A stretch of 6,087 bases of DNA from JBEKZQ01 sp049509675 (GCA_049509675.1 JBEKZQ010000427.1:1-6087), one strand, 5' to 3'. Shown: positions 1-5,959, counted from the stretch's first letter. The notes: generated by a model not told the origin, from the sequence alone. Numbers and translations are program-made.

Positions 1-110
1 CAAGACTCCCCGAAAACGCACCCGCACCCACCACTCGGTCTACCGCATTCTTCAAGATCATTGCCGCCGAAAATCACACTCAACAGCCAGAGCCCCTTGA
101 GCGAAGACGT

Positions 111-584
111 TTACAGCACTGGGCCTTCACCCCGCCTTCTCTTCTCCAGAAAAACCAGGGTGAGTCGATCATGGACGGGTTCCTGACTGAAGACCTTGTA
201 GCCCAAGCGTTCATACAGTCGAATGGCGTTTGCACTTCTGTGGCCCGTAAACAACTCAAAACGCTCGGCGGCTCCGAACGAAGCCTCGATCTGGTTCATC
301 AGTTGCGTGCCAATTCCCTGACGCTGATAATCGGGATGAACGATGAGACGACCGATATAGCAGGTCTTTTCATCCTCGTAAGCTCGCACCGAACCGATGA
401 TCCTGCCCTGATCGACGGCTTTGAGAACCACCCTGCTGCTGAATTGCGACCGAAAATCTTCGAGTGTTTCAGTCAGCGGCGGCAAGCCGAAATCGTTGTA
501 GATCGAAGCCTCGCTCTGGTAAGCCAGCTTCTGGAGGTCAAGGACCGCCGCCGAATCATCGATGGACGCAAGCGTTATTAACAT
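111..584 (-). CDS. GNAT-family N-acetyltransferase
   Basis: A 157-residue GNAT-fold enzyme expected to transfer an acetyl group from acetyl-CoA to an amine; the substrate cannot be told. Seen: the acetyl-CoA loop QRQGIG (residues 87-92) follows a beta-strand IGRLIVHPDY, and NAIRLYERLGY (119-129) is the usual C-terminal GNAT motif. The length is normal for a single-domain GNAT and there is no signal peptide, so it should be cytoplasmic. The frame stays open to a GTG at 611, but the ATG at 584 is chosen because AGAAGGG lies 8 bases upstream and the GNAT fold begins directly after it (MLITLASIDDS). It lies 23 bases downstream of the true-frame stop of the SDR gene on the same strand, so the two are probably cotranscribed. 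The last residues (EKRRRGEGPVL) are a basic tail. Family assignment is firm, role unknown. Confidence 0.88.
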   Translation of the reverse strand: MLITLASIDDSAAVLDLQKLAYQSEASIYNDFGLPPLTETLEDFRSQFSSRVVLKAVDQGRIIGSVRAYEDEKTCYIGRLIVHPDYQRQGIGTQLMNQIEASFGAAERFELFTGHRSANAIRLYERLGYKVFSQEPVHDRLTLVFLEKRRRGEGPVL

Positions 585-607
585 CGTCGGTTCCCTTCTC
601 TCGCCCG

Positions 608-1341
608 TCACGACGACGAGGCTAGCCCCGAGCCACCGCTGGCTTCAATATACTGCCCCGTCACCCACCGGGCATCGTCCGAGGCCAGCCATGCGGCCAC
701 ACCTGCAATGTCCTCGGCCTCGCCGAGGCGACCGAGTGCAGTATGGGCCGAGACGCTTTTGACCACGTTCGGGTCTTGGCGATGGCATTCACCGTGATGC
801 CACGCTTGCCCAGATCGGCGGCGAGGATCAACGTAAAGTGGTTGATTGCCGCCTTCCCCATTGAGTAGGCGGTCATTCTCGGGTATGGGTATTTCGACAG
901 GGCCGAAGAAAGATTGATGATCCGGCCACTGTTTCGCAAGCGGGAGATTGCCTCTTGGGTGACGAAGAATGAGCCTTTGACGTTCACCGCCATAAGTTCG
1001 TCGAAGATTTCCTCGGATGTGGTCTCAATCGTGCCTCCCCTGCCGATCCCGGCGTTGTTGACCAGGATGTCGAACTGCGGACTGCCATGCCGTTTGGTCA
1101 ATTCGGCGTCGATGGCATGGAAGAACTGACGAATCCCGGCCACGGAGCCGACATCGCCCTGCACGGCGAAGCCATCCTCGTGCATTGACTCGATTTCCCG
1201 AACCACGGCTGCTGCGGCCTCGGCGTTCTTCTGATAATTGACGACGACCGACGCTCCATCCTTGGCTAGCCGAAGGGCGATGGCCCGACCGATTCCTCGG
1301 CTGGCCCCGGTGACGACGGCGATTTTTCCTTGCAAGCTCAT
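608..1341 (-). pseudogene. SDR-family oxidoreductase, frame broken near 777
   Basis: A short-chain dehydrogenase/reductase with a Rossmann fold, using NAD(P)H on an unknown carbonyl or alcohol. Seen in the first frame: the cofactor motif TGASRGIG (residues 11-18), NNAG (95-98), the catalytic serine near S145/S146, Y159 and K163 (YSMGK), then GITVNAIA (181-188). The normal family continuation PG followed by about a dozen residues is missing; this frame runs into unrelated residues and stops at 661. The real C-terminus lies in another frame, 777 down to 608: DPNVVKSVSAHTALGRLGEA, then EDIAGVAAWLASDDARWVTG and a short Gly/Ser-rich end with TGA at 610-608. The simplest reading is a deletion of roughly 40 bases, of length 1 mod 3, whether real or an assembly error. 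The start has AGGAG 8 bases upstream. The intact gene would be about 258 codons, normal for the family. The loss removes part of the cofactor/substrate loop, so the product is probably inactive. Confidence 0.85.
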
Positions 1342-1378
1342 ACTCGATGCTCCTGTAGTTGTCGATGCGGAATGTGGT

Positions 1379-1384
1379 ATTATA
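1379..1384 (-). promoter_or_regulatory. Candidate -10 box for the SDR-GNAT pair
   Basis: On the minus strand this reads TATAAT, the exact sigma-70 consensus. A possible -35 is TTGGAA (1405-1400, 4 of 6 matches) with a short 15-base spacer. Transcription would begin near 1372 and give a leader of about 30 bases that carries the AGGAG ribosome site. The same bases read TATTATA on the plus strand, so they could also serve the divergent GNAT gene. The -35 is weak, so this is only a candidate. Confidence 0.4.
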
Positions 1385-1424
1385 CGGGTTTTGATCGTCT
1401 TCCAAAACGGGATTCGTGCAGCCC

Positions 1425-1979
1425 ATGTCCTCCATCCAGCCCAAGACCCTCACCGCCCGAACCGGCCAGCCGTTCACGATCCGCACGGCCCAACCCGAGG
1501 ATGCGGCGGCGATGTTGGCCTACATCCGTGCGGTGGCCGGGGAGACCGAGTTCTTTGTCCTTCAGCCCGACGAATTCCCTGAGACCAAGGCGCGGGAGCG
1601 GAATTGGATTCAGGATCACCTCGATCATCCCGGTCAGATCGTGCTTTTGGCCGAGGCCACCGGGTCGATCATCGGCAACGTCAGCTTCGAGAATGGGCCG
1701 CACCGGCGAATTGCCCACCGGGGAAGCCTTGGGATCGCCGTGGTCAAGGAGCGGCGGGGACAACGCGTAGGCACGGCATTGCTGGAGAGCTTGCTGGAAT
1801 GGGCAACGGCCAATCCGTTGATCGAGAAGATTTGCCTGGAGGTTTTCGCCACGAACAAGACGGCGATCCGGCTCTACACGAAGCTGGGCTTCGTCGAGGA
1901 AGGATTGCGGCTCAAAGACATCAAGCGGGGGCCGGGGCAATACGTGGATACGCTGGCGATGGGCAGGTTTGTGAAGTAG
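1425..1979 (+). CDS. GNAT-family N-acetyltransferase (RimI/RimL-like)
   Basis: A 184-residue acetyltransferase with one GNAT domain from about residue 17 (FTIRTAQPEDA). Seen: strands VLLAEATGSIIGNVSF (73-88) and GSLGIAVVKERRGQRVGTAL (100-119), which hold the acetyl-CoA loop, and NKTAIRLYTKLGFVEEG (144-160), the conserved C-terminal motif. The loop reads R-G-Q-R-V-G: the first glycine of the usual (Q/R)xxGxG is arginine, a tolerated but notable change. The substrate is unknown; this subgroup includes protein N-terminal and small-amine acetyltransferases. Start choice: the ATG at 1425 is preferred over a GTG at 1416, but neither has a clear Shine-Dalgarno sequence. It is transcribed away from the SDR gene across an 83-base gap. 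A strong perfect hairpin begins 35 bases after its stop and may end the transcript. It is not closely similar to the GNAT at 111-584. Confidence 0.88.
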   Translation: MSSIQPKTLTARTGQPFTIRTAQPEDAAAMLAYIRAVAGETEFFVLQPDEFPETKARERNWIQDHLDHPGQIVLLAEATGSIIGNVSFENGPHRRIAHRGSLGIAVVKERRGQRVGTALLESLLEWATANPLIEKICLEVFATNKTAIRLYTKLGFVEEGLRLKDIKRGPGQYVDTLAMGRFVK

Positions 1980-2014
1980 CAGGCAACCGGTCCTTCAAGT
2001 CATCGGTCGAGTCG

Positions 2015-2049
2015 GCCTCGCCTCTTCGGCCATGCCGAAGAGGCGAGGC
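2015..2049. terminator. Perfect 16-bp hairpin, probable transcript end
   Basis: Left arm gcctcgcctcttcggc (2015-2030), loop cat (2031-2033), right arm gccgaagaggcgaggc (2034-2049): 16 of 16 bases pair. It sits 35 bases after the stop of the plus-strand GNAT gene. No T-run follows on either strand, so it is not a textbook intrinsic terminator. It could end transcription without a U-tract, protect the 3' end, or be a mobile intergenic palindrome. Confidence 0.55.
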
Positions 2050-2231
2050 GTGAACCAAGGCTTGGACCAGACCAACCACTCTTGCCCATCTGCTGGGGAC
2101 GGAAGGTCTCCATTATGTACGAGAGGGGCACTGCCGGGCAAGCCGGCAGTGGCACCCGGCGCGCGCTGCGTGTATTCAGAGCGGCTGGTTGCGAATTGGA
2201 TACCGCCGGCGTAGAATCTGGGCAGTCTGGT
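2050..2231. other. Non-coding stretch after the hairpin
   Basis: Apart from the palindrome at 2129-2151 I see no gene here. Plus-strand frames are open from 2032 and 2082, but their translations follow the hairpin and palindrome sequences and carry no recognisable fold. It probably represents intergenic DNA and scar left by loss of the front of the membrane-protein gene. Confidence 0.4.
2129..2151. repeat. Intergenic palindrome with 9-bp arms
   Basis: Arms cactgccgg (2129-2137) and ccggcagtg (2143-2151) flank the loop gcaag, with ggg and ccc runs just outside that could extend the stem over a bulge. From memory, similar 'cactgc-tgg-caagcc-agcagtgg' palindromes recur between planctomycete genes, so this may be one copy of a dispersed repeat. 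Only one copy is in this window, so dispersal is not shown here. Confidence 0.45.
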
Positions 2232-2351
2232 TCCCCGTTGCCCGTCGTGTACCTGGCCTGGCTGGCCGTGCTGTTGATACTTTACCCGGCCCGCCGCTGG
2301 TTTGCGGACGTGAAGCGGCGACGCCGGGAAGCTTGGCTGAGTTACCTGTAG
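2232..2351 (+). pseudogene. C-terminal remnant of a membrane protein (WLSYL tail)
   Basis: An open frame of 39 codons ends in TAG and reads like a true protein end: one hydrophobic helix (LPVVYLAWLAVLLILYP) followed by a basic segment (RRWFADVKRRRREAWLSYL). This helix-plus-basic tail resembles the C-terminus of planctomycete integral membrane proteins, probably of a heparan-alpha-glucosaminide or acyltransferase type; that family recall is uncertain. The same frame stays open upstream to 2082, but that part covers the 2129-2151 palindrome and does not look like protein, so the rest of the gene appears lost. No start codon or ribosome site suits the short piece. It is probably a deletion relic. 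Confidence 0.45.
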
Positions 2352-2413
2352 AGGGCCCCTATGGCGTCGATCCCCTGATCCCGCGTGGCTCCTCTCTTGG
2401 CGTCCCATCGCGT

Positions 2414-2419
2414 TATAAT
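2414..2419 (+). promoter_or_regulatory. Candidate -10 box before the WD40-type gene
   Basis: The sequence reads TATAAT, exact consensus, 36 bases before the ATG at 2456. No -35 at normal spacing is visible; TTGGCG at 2397-2402 is only 11 bases away. Position and sequence suit a promoter for the following exported protein, but the missing -35 keeps this tentative. Confidence 0.35.
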
Positions 2420-2455
2420 GGCCTATATGACCCCACCAACCTGAAGGGCACTCCC

Positions 2456-3037
2456 ATGAGCCGAATTGTACTACCGATGATGGTGTTGGTCCTGCTGCTG
2501 GCCCTTGTTCCTTGCCGCTGGGCCGCCAGCCAGAAGCCCGAACAGACCATCCAACAACCGGCACAGACGAAGCCGAATCCCGAACCGGCCAAGGCCGGCG
2601 AGCAGGAAAAGGCGATTGCCGAAATCAAAACACCGCCGTTGTTCTCCTACGTGGGAGGTCCTGTACCGGCCAGTTTGCCCACCGGCCCCGATGGCAAGAC
2701 GCGGTTGGTCCTCCAAGGTAAAAAGGCGCAGCTCATCGACGTGGCCACGGGTAAACAGATCGGCAAAGAGCTTAATTGACGGCAGACCTTCAACTGTCAT
2801 TCGTTCAGCCCGGACGGCAAGTACGTGGTGACCGGTTCCGGGTACGTGTGGCATAACCGGGACGACCCTCTTGACGACGTCAACCGGGGCTTCATCGACG
2901 TCTGGGATGCTGCGACGGGAGACCGGGTTGAGGGAATGACTGGAAGGCGCACGGGGAGCGTACAAGCCATAGGCTTCAGCCCCGACGGGAAAACTATCTA
3001 TTACCGCGCAGAGAGGTATCACCGCGGTAATCCATAG
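2456..3037 (+). pseudogene. Exported WD40-type protein, split by in-frame TGA and truncated
   Basis: One reading frame runs from the ATG at 2456 to TAG at 3037 and is interrupted only by TGA at 2777-2779. The start has GAAGGG 7 bases upstream. Part one is 107 residues: a signal peptide (hydrophobic core LPMMVLVLLLALVP, then CRWAAS), a Pro/Gln/Lys-rich linker, and the start of a beta-propeller (RLVLQGKKAQLIDVATGKQI). After the stop the same frame resumes as propeller, with FSPDGKYVVTGSG, FIDVWDAATGDRV and IGFSPDGKTIYYRAERY, classic WD40-like blades. It then ends abruptly after about three blades, whereas such proteins normally have six or seven. So there are two defects: a nonsense codon and a lost 3' part. 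A promoter-like TATAAT and a good ribosome site remain. A short secreted peptide of 107 residues could still be made. Selenocysteine is unlikely, because the residue falls in an ordinary strand-loop position and no SECIS-like hairpin is evident. Confidence 0.75.
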
Positions 3038-3070
3038 GGAAGAGTCGTGGGAAGATTGACCGCCGCGTTC

Positions 3071-3166
3071 TTACTCCTTCAGGATCTCCGCCAACGGCCT
3101 CTCCACCAGCACCACGGGGCGCAAAATGCCACGCAGGAACAGTTTCGAGATGAGGCGGTTGAACGG
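3071..3166 (-). pseudogene. Possible C-terminal tail of a lost minus-strand gene
   Basis: On the minus strand, 31 codons run to TAA at 3073-3071. They contain FNRLISKLFLRGILRP and VVLVERPLAEILKE, an amphipathic, protein-like composition with an ordinary ending. Directly upstream in frame lie two TAG codons (3172-3167), so no start exists. I do not recognise the family. It lies between the truncated WD40-type gene and the signal-peptide start at 3230, where the plus-strand frame is open but reads like non-protein. It may be a gene-end relic; chance openness in GC-rich DNA cannot be excluded. Confidence 0.3.
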
Positions 3167-3211
3167 CTACTACACAACTTCAGCCTTCGGCCGAGAAACG
3201 ACGGCCTAAAC

Positions 3212-3233
3212 AGGGAGTATGACAAGACCATGA
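3212..3233 (+). promoter_or_regulatory. Ribosome site and 4-codon leader overlapping the 3230 start
   Basis: AGGGAG (3212-3217) is 12 bases from the ATG at 3230, farther than usual. A mini-frame ATG-ACA-AGA-CCA-TGA starts at 3219, immediately after it, and its TGA overlaps the main ATG as ATGA. That layout would allow translational coupling by termination-reinitiation, but the mini-frame's own ATG is too close to the AGGGAG for good initiation. It supports 3230 as the start only modestly. Confidence 0.3.
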
Positions 3234-5560
3234 AAGACCAGCCCCTCCTTAGATTCGCGTTTGCGTGCGCAGTATTCGTTTTAGCCTTGTCGACCGAAAT
3301 CCGCGCCGAGGGCACCTACCTGATTCCGGGCGACTTTGGCTGGCGACGAAGCCTTCCACTCGAAGTCCTATTTGCTTGCCGCTTCTTCCCTGCTGACCGC
3401 TACGGCCGGGTTACGGGCGAATTCATCCTTGATCCGAACGTCGTCGAAGACCTGGGGCTAAGTGCGGACGTCGCTCACGAACTTCTACGACTGCACAACC
3501 AGATTCGAATGGAAGTCAACGAAGAACGCCACAGGCCACCTAAAGACGATCCGAACAAGCCGCCGCCTGATAAGCAGCCGTATGACGAGCACACAGTTCG
3601 AAAGCGTCATATGAAGGAGCTCAATCAACTCCTCACACCACAACAGCAAGAGAGACTATATCAGATCCACATCCAGAGGCAGCGACGCTTCACCGATGCA
3701 CTAAGTGACCCGGGTGTCGCGAAAGCAATCGGGCTGACCGATGCGCAGCGCTCTCAAATCTATCAATTACATTGGGAGGTTTCACACGCGGAGCATCTTG
3801 AATCCGGAGAAAAGTCGACCGGCGACTATACCGGACCTAGCTCCGACGCTTTGTACAAGGCGTGCCCAGAGAAGATTATGAAAATCCTAAGCGACGACCA
3901 ACGGCAGAAGTTCGAAAAGCTTAAGGGTGCATCGTTACTGCGCGCTCAAGGGAAGCCTGCCGAGGCGGAAGCCGGGCCGCTGCAGAGGCTTCCCGGTGCA
4001 AGGATGCTGGCCGAAGGGTGCTGGAAGGCCAGTTTCTCTCCGGATGGCAATCGAATCGTTGTTGGCAAGATGCCGGAGGACAGCGGGCTGAGGATCGTCG
4101 ATTTGACGACCGGTACGAACAGCGACCTGCTTCCTTACGGCAAGGACCCGGCGTGGTCGCCCGGCGACGGCCGGCTCATCGCCTTCGAGCATCGCGGGGA
4201 CGAAGGGGACGAAGTCTGGATCGTTGAGGCCAGCGGCGCGAACCCCCGCAAACTCGCGCACGGCGGGTTCCCCAGTTGGTCGCCAGACGCCAAGAGCATC
4301 TACTTCCAGTCGCGCAAGCAGCACAGGCTCCAGGTAATAGCCCTAGGTGCCAAGGGGGCAAATGCGACGGACGTCATGGACATGGCGTTCTTGTACCCGT
4401 CCGTCTCGCCCGATGGCCGGCAGGTGGCCTATCGAAGCGGGAACCAATTGATCATTGCTGATCTGAAGACCGGCAAGGCAGCAAAAACGTTTCCAATCGA
4501 CGGCGGGCGGGGCTTCGCCGCCGGATGGTCACCCGACGGGAAACAGATCGGCTACGGCGGGTGGGGCGGTGGGGATCCTGTGCCGTTTTCCATCGTCGAC
4601 ATCGCAGCCGGCCGCACTGTGCTTTTCCCTAACATCAGGGGCACAATGCCGGCATGGTCGCCGGACGGCTCGAAAATGGTCTTCGATGTTCGCACCCAGC
4701 GCGATCGGGACATCTGGCTGGTCGAAACCAAGGCCCTGGAGACGCTGAGTTCGGCGGAGCCGAATAGCGGCAAGGATTCCAAGCCCTCGCAGGACGTGAA
4801 GGCAACGCAGGAACCTGAAGCTGCCAACAAGCCCAAGCGGCAGTTTAAGGAACTCACGGTGGACTTGGGCGGTGGGGTGAAGCTGGAGTTGATCTTGATT
4901 CCTGCAGGAGAGTTCAAAATGGGCGACGAGCAGGGATGGGGCTGGGAGAAGCCGGCTCACAAAGTAACCATCACCGCGCCCTTCTACCTGGGCAAATACG
5001 AGGTCACCCAGGAGCAGTGGAAGGCCGTCATGGGCAACAATCCGAGCCACTTCCAGGGGCCGAAGAACCCAGTCGATTCCGTGAGCTGGGAGGCCTGCCA
5101 GGATTTCCTGGCGCGATTGAATGCGAAGCTTGCGGCTGACGGCGCGAAATTCAGTTTGCCAACCGAAGCCCAGTGGGAGTACGCCTGCCGCGCCGGGACG
5201 ATGACCCGCTACAGTTTCGGCGACGATCCCTACGCCGACAAGCTGGACGACTACGCGTGGTGGGGAATGAACGCGGCGAACCACACTCACCCCGTTGGCC
5301 AGAAGAAACCCAACGCCTGGGGATTGTACGACATGCACGGGAACGTCTTTGAGTGGTTTGCGGATCGGTGGTCCGAGGATTACTACCGCAAGTCGCCTGG
5401 GGAGGACCCCAAGGGTCCAAGCTCGGGTAGTTCTCACGGGTTGCGCGGTGGATCATGGTCCCTCGACGATCCACGTATCTTCCGCTGCGCCTTCCGTTAT
5501 CCCCACACTCCGAATGCACGGCTCGACAACTACGGATTTCGCGTGGCTAGAACTCCATAA
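3230..5560 (+). CDS. Exported PD40 propeller / FGE-sulfatase (SUMF1-like) protein
   Basis: A 776-residue exported protein. Domains: signal peptide at 1-24 (basic MKDQPLLR, hydrophobic FAFACAVFVLALS, IRA-E cleavage site); a charged helical region at about 60-235 with LTxxQ-like units LSADV (77), LTPQQ (135), LTDAQ (169) and LSDDQ (220), reminiscent of Spy/CpxP-type motifs; a TolB-like PD40 propeller with six blades whose SPDG-type turns start near residues 268, 308, 349, 391, 432 and 475, spaced about 41; a Lys/Glu/Pro-rich linker; and an FGE-sulfatase domain at about 550-776 (LILIPAGEFKMG, PTEAQWEYACRAG, GLYDMHGNVFEW, RGGSW, GFRVAR). The two catalytic cysteines of formylglycine-generating enzymes align with L745 and I750, so activity on sulfatases is unlikely; ligand binding or scaffolding outside the cytoplasm is inferred. 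Start: the frame is open from a GTG at 3047, but the ATG at 3230 begins the signal peptide, with AGGGAG 12 bases upstream. GC is lower before about 3950 than after, hinting at domain fusion. Confidence 0.88.
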   Translation: MKDQPLLRFAFACAVFVLALSTEIRAEGTYLIPGDFGWRRSLPLEVLFACRFFPADRYGRVTGEFILDPNVVEDLGLSADVAHELLRLHNQIRMEVNEERHRPPKDDPNKPPPDKQPYDEHTVRKRHMKELNQLLTPQQQERLYQIHIQRQRRFTDALSDPGVAKAIGLTDAQRSQIYQLHWEVSHAEHLESGEKSTGDYTGPSSDALYKACPEKIMKILSDDQRQKFEKLKGASLLRAQGKPAEAEAGPLQRLPGARMLAEGCWKASFSPDGNRIVVGKMPEDSGLRIVDLTTGTNSDLLPYGKDPAWSPGDGRLIAFEHRGDEGDEVWIVEASGANPRKLAHGGFPSWSPDAKSIYFQSRKQHRLQVIALGAKGANATDVMDMAFLYPSVSPDGRQVAYRSGNQLIIADLKTGKAAKTFPIDGGRGFAAGWSPDGKQIGYGGWGGGDPVPFSIVDIAAGRTVLFPNIRGTMPAWSPDGSKMVFDVRTQRDRDIWLVETKALETLSSAEPNSGKDSKPSQDVKATQEPEAANKPKRQFKELTVDLGGGVKLELILIPAGEFKMGDEQGWGWEKPAHKVTITAPFYLGKYEVTQEQWKAVMGNNPSHFQGPKNPVDSVSWEACQDFLARLNAKLAADGAKFSLPTEAQWEYACRAGTMTRYSFGDDPYADKLDDYAWWGMNAANHTHPVGQKKPNAWGLYDMHGNVFEWFADRWSEDYYRKSPGEDPKGPSSGSSHGLRGGSWSLDDPRIFRCAFRYPHTPNARLDNYGFRVARTP

Positions 5561-5569
5561 AGGTCGACC

Positions 5570-5959
5570 TCAGGGCGATTGCGCCAACCGCTGATAAACG
5601 CGGATGACCGCGGATTTCAGGCCGGCTGGGCCGTTGCTCGCGGAGCCACCCAACGTTGACCAGATCTTGGCGGATCTGCGACGCTTGGAAACGGAGATCC
5701 AAAACCTCGGATAGTTGTCCAGGCGGATCGTGGCCCGCCTGGCCTTCTCATCCTTCTCGGCAATCGTCGCCTGCCCGGGATTCACCGCGATCAGGGCATC
5801 GCCTTTGATGAGCCAGGCACCTCGGCAGCCCTCGCCCTCGCCAATCAGCACGTCAGCAACGTAGACTCGCGTGGCGACGATCTGGGAGAGTTGCTCCAAC
5901 TGGCTGACGACCGTCCTCTGTGGCGACTTCGCCGCGCAGAATAGCCATCCGCGTAGCAC
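5570..5959 (-). CDS. DUF4230-like reading frame, probably a truncated remnant
   Basis: A 129-codon frame from a GTG at 5959. Residues 12-80 look like real protein: SPQRTVVSQLEQLSQIVATR, then VYVADVLIGEGEGCRGAWLI, KGDALIAV and ARRATIRL. This pattern of a helix, then strands around a GD(A/C)LIAV core, matches my recall of DUF4230 proteins, membrane-anchored and of unknown function. The usual N-terminal membrane anchor is nearly absent (only GWLFCAA), and after residue 80 (about base 5720) the sequence turns into translation of the plus-strand tail and the 5586-5620 repeat. The family domain therefore seems cut at both ends. There is no convincing ribosome site before the GTG; an ATG at 5961 is in another frame. 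It may not be expressed. Family call moderate, functional status doubtful. Confidence 0.45.
   Translation of the reverse strand: MLRGWLFCAAKSPQRTVVSQLEQLSQIVATRVYVADVLIGEGEGCRGAWLIKGDALIAVNPGQATIAEKDEKARRATIRLDNYPRFWISVSKRRRSAKIWSTLGGSASNGPAGLKSAVIRVYQRLAQSP
5586..5620. repeat. Short intergenic repeat of the 'aaccgctgataaacgcgg' type
   Basis: The stretch aaccgctgataaacgcggat followed by gaccgcggatttcag resembles a short sequence ('accgc-tgat-aacgcggat') that I recall from between genes in planctomycetes and related phyla, where it is often mistranslated as small proteins. It contains internal near-repeats (cgcggat twice, at 5598-5604 and 5609-5615). Only one unit is present, so its identity rests on recall. 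Confidence 0.35.
5634..5714 (+). pseudogene. Possible coiled-coil C-terminal gene tail
   Basis: The plus strand reads LLAEPPNVDQ, then ILADLRRLETEIQNLG, then TAG. The heptad-like ILxxLRRLExEIQ pattern is what a coiled-coil gene end looks like; type I restriction methylases often finish this way, but the piece is too short to assign. The frame is open back to ATG 5604, inside the intergenic repeat, with no ribosome site. It is best read as a relic of a lost plus-strand gene. The opposite strand is also open here (end of the DUF4230-like frame), and this strand looks the more protein-like of the two. Confidence 0.35.

Noticed and set aside
2..100. Plus-strand frame open from the left edge to TGA at 98-100 (basic, HHSVYRILQDHCRR)
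   Set aside because: Too short to separate from chance openness; another plus frame is also open here and I recognise no family.
1380..1940. 186-codon open frame on the minus strand
   Set aside because: It lies antisense to the GNAT gene, whose motifs are clear on the plus strand; the antisense translation shows no fold.
1995..2564. 189-codon open frame on the minus strand
   Set aside because: It runs across the hairpin, palindrome and promoter-like region; low-complexity, no motif, no ribosome site.
2777..2779. Selenocysteine recoding of the in-frame TGA
   Set aside because: No SECIS-like hairpin follows, and the position is an ordinary propeller segment, not a redox motif. A nonsense mutation is simpler.
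3047..3229. N-terminal extension of the large protein from a GTG at 3047
   Set aside because: The translation looks non-protein and would bury the signal peptide at residue 62; the ATG at 3230 gives a normal exported N-terminus.
4529..5437. 302-codon open frame on the minus strand
   Set aside because: It is a shadow of the propeller-FGE gene: the plus-strand frame contains recognisable domains throughout, while this translation has none.
5330..5560. Variable region of a diversity-generating retroelement, suggested by the FGE (C-type-lectin-like) fold at the C-terminus
   Set aside because: No reverse transcriptase, template repeat or near-identical copy of this C-terminal region exists in the window.
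5561..5570. 10-base palindrome aggtcgacct right after the stop of the large gene
   Set aside because: Too short and without a loop or T-run to act as a terminator; likely chance.
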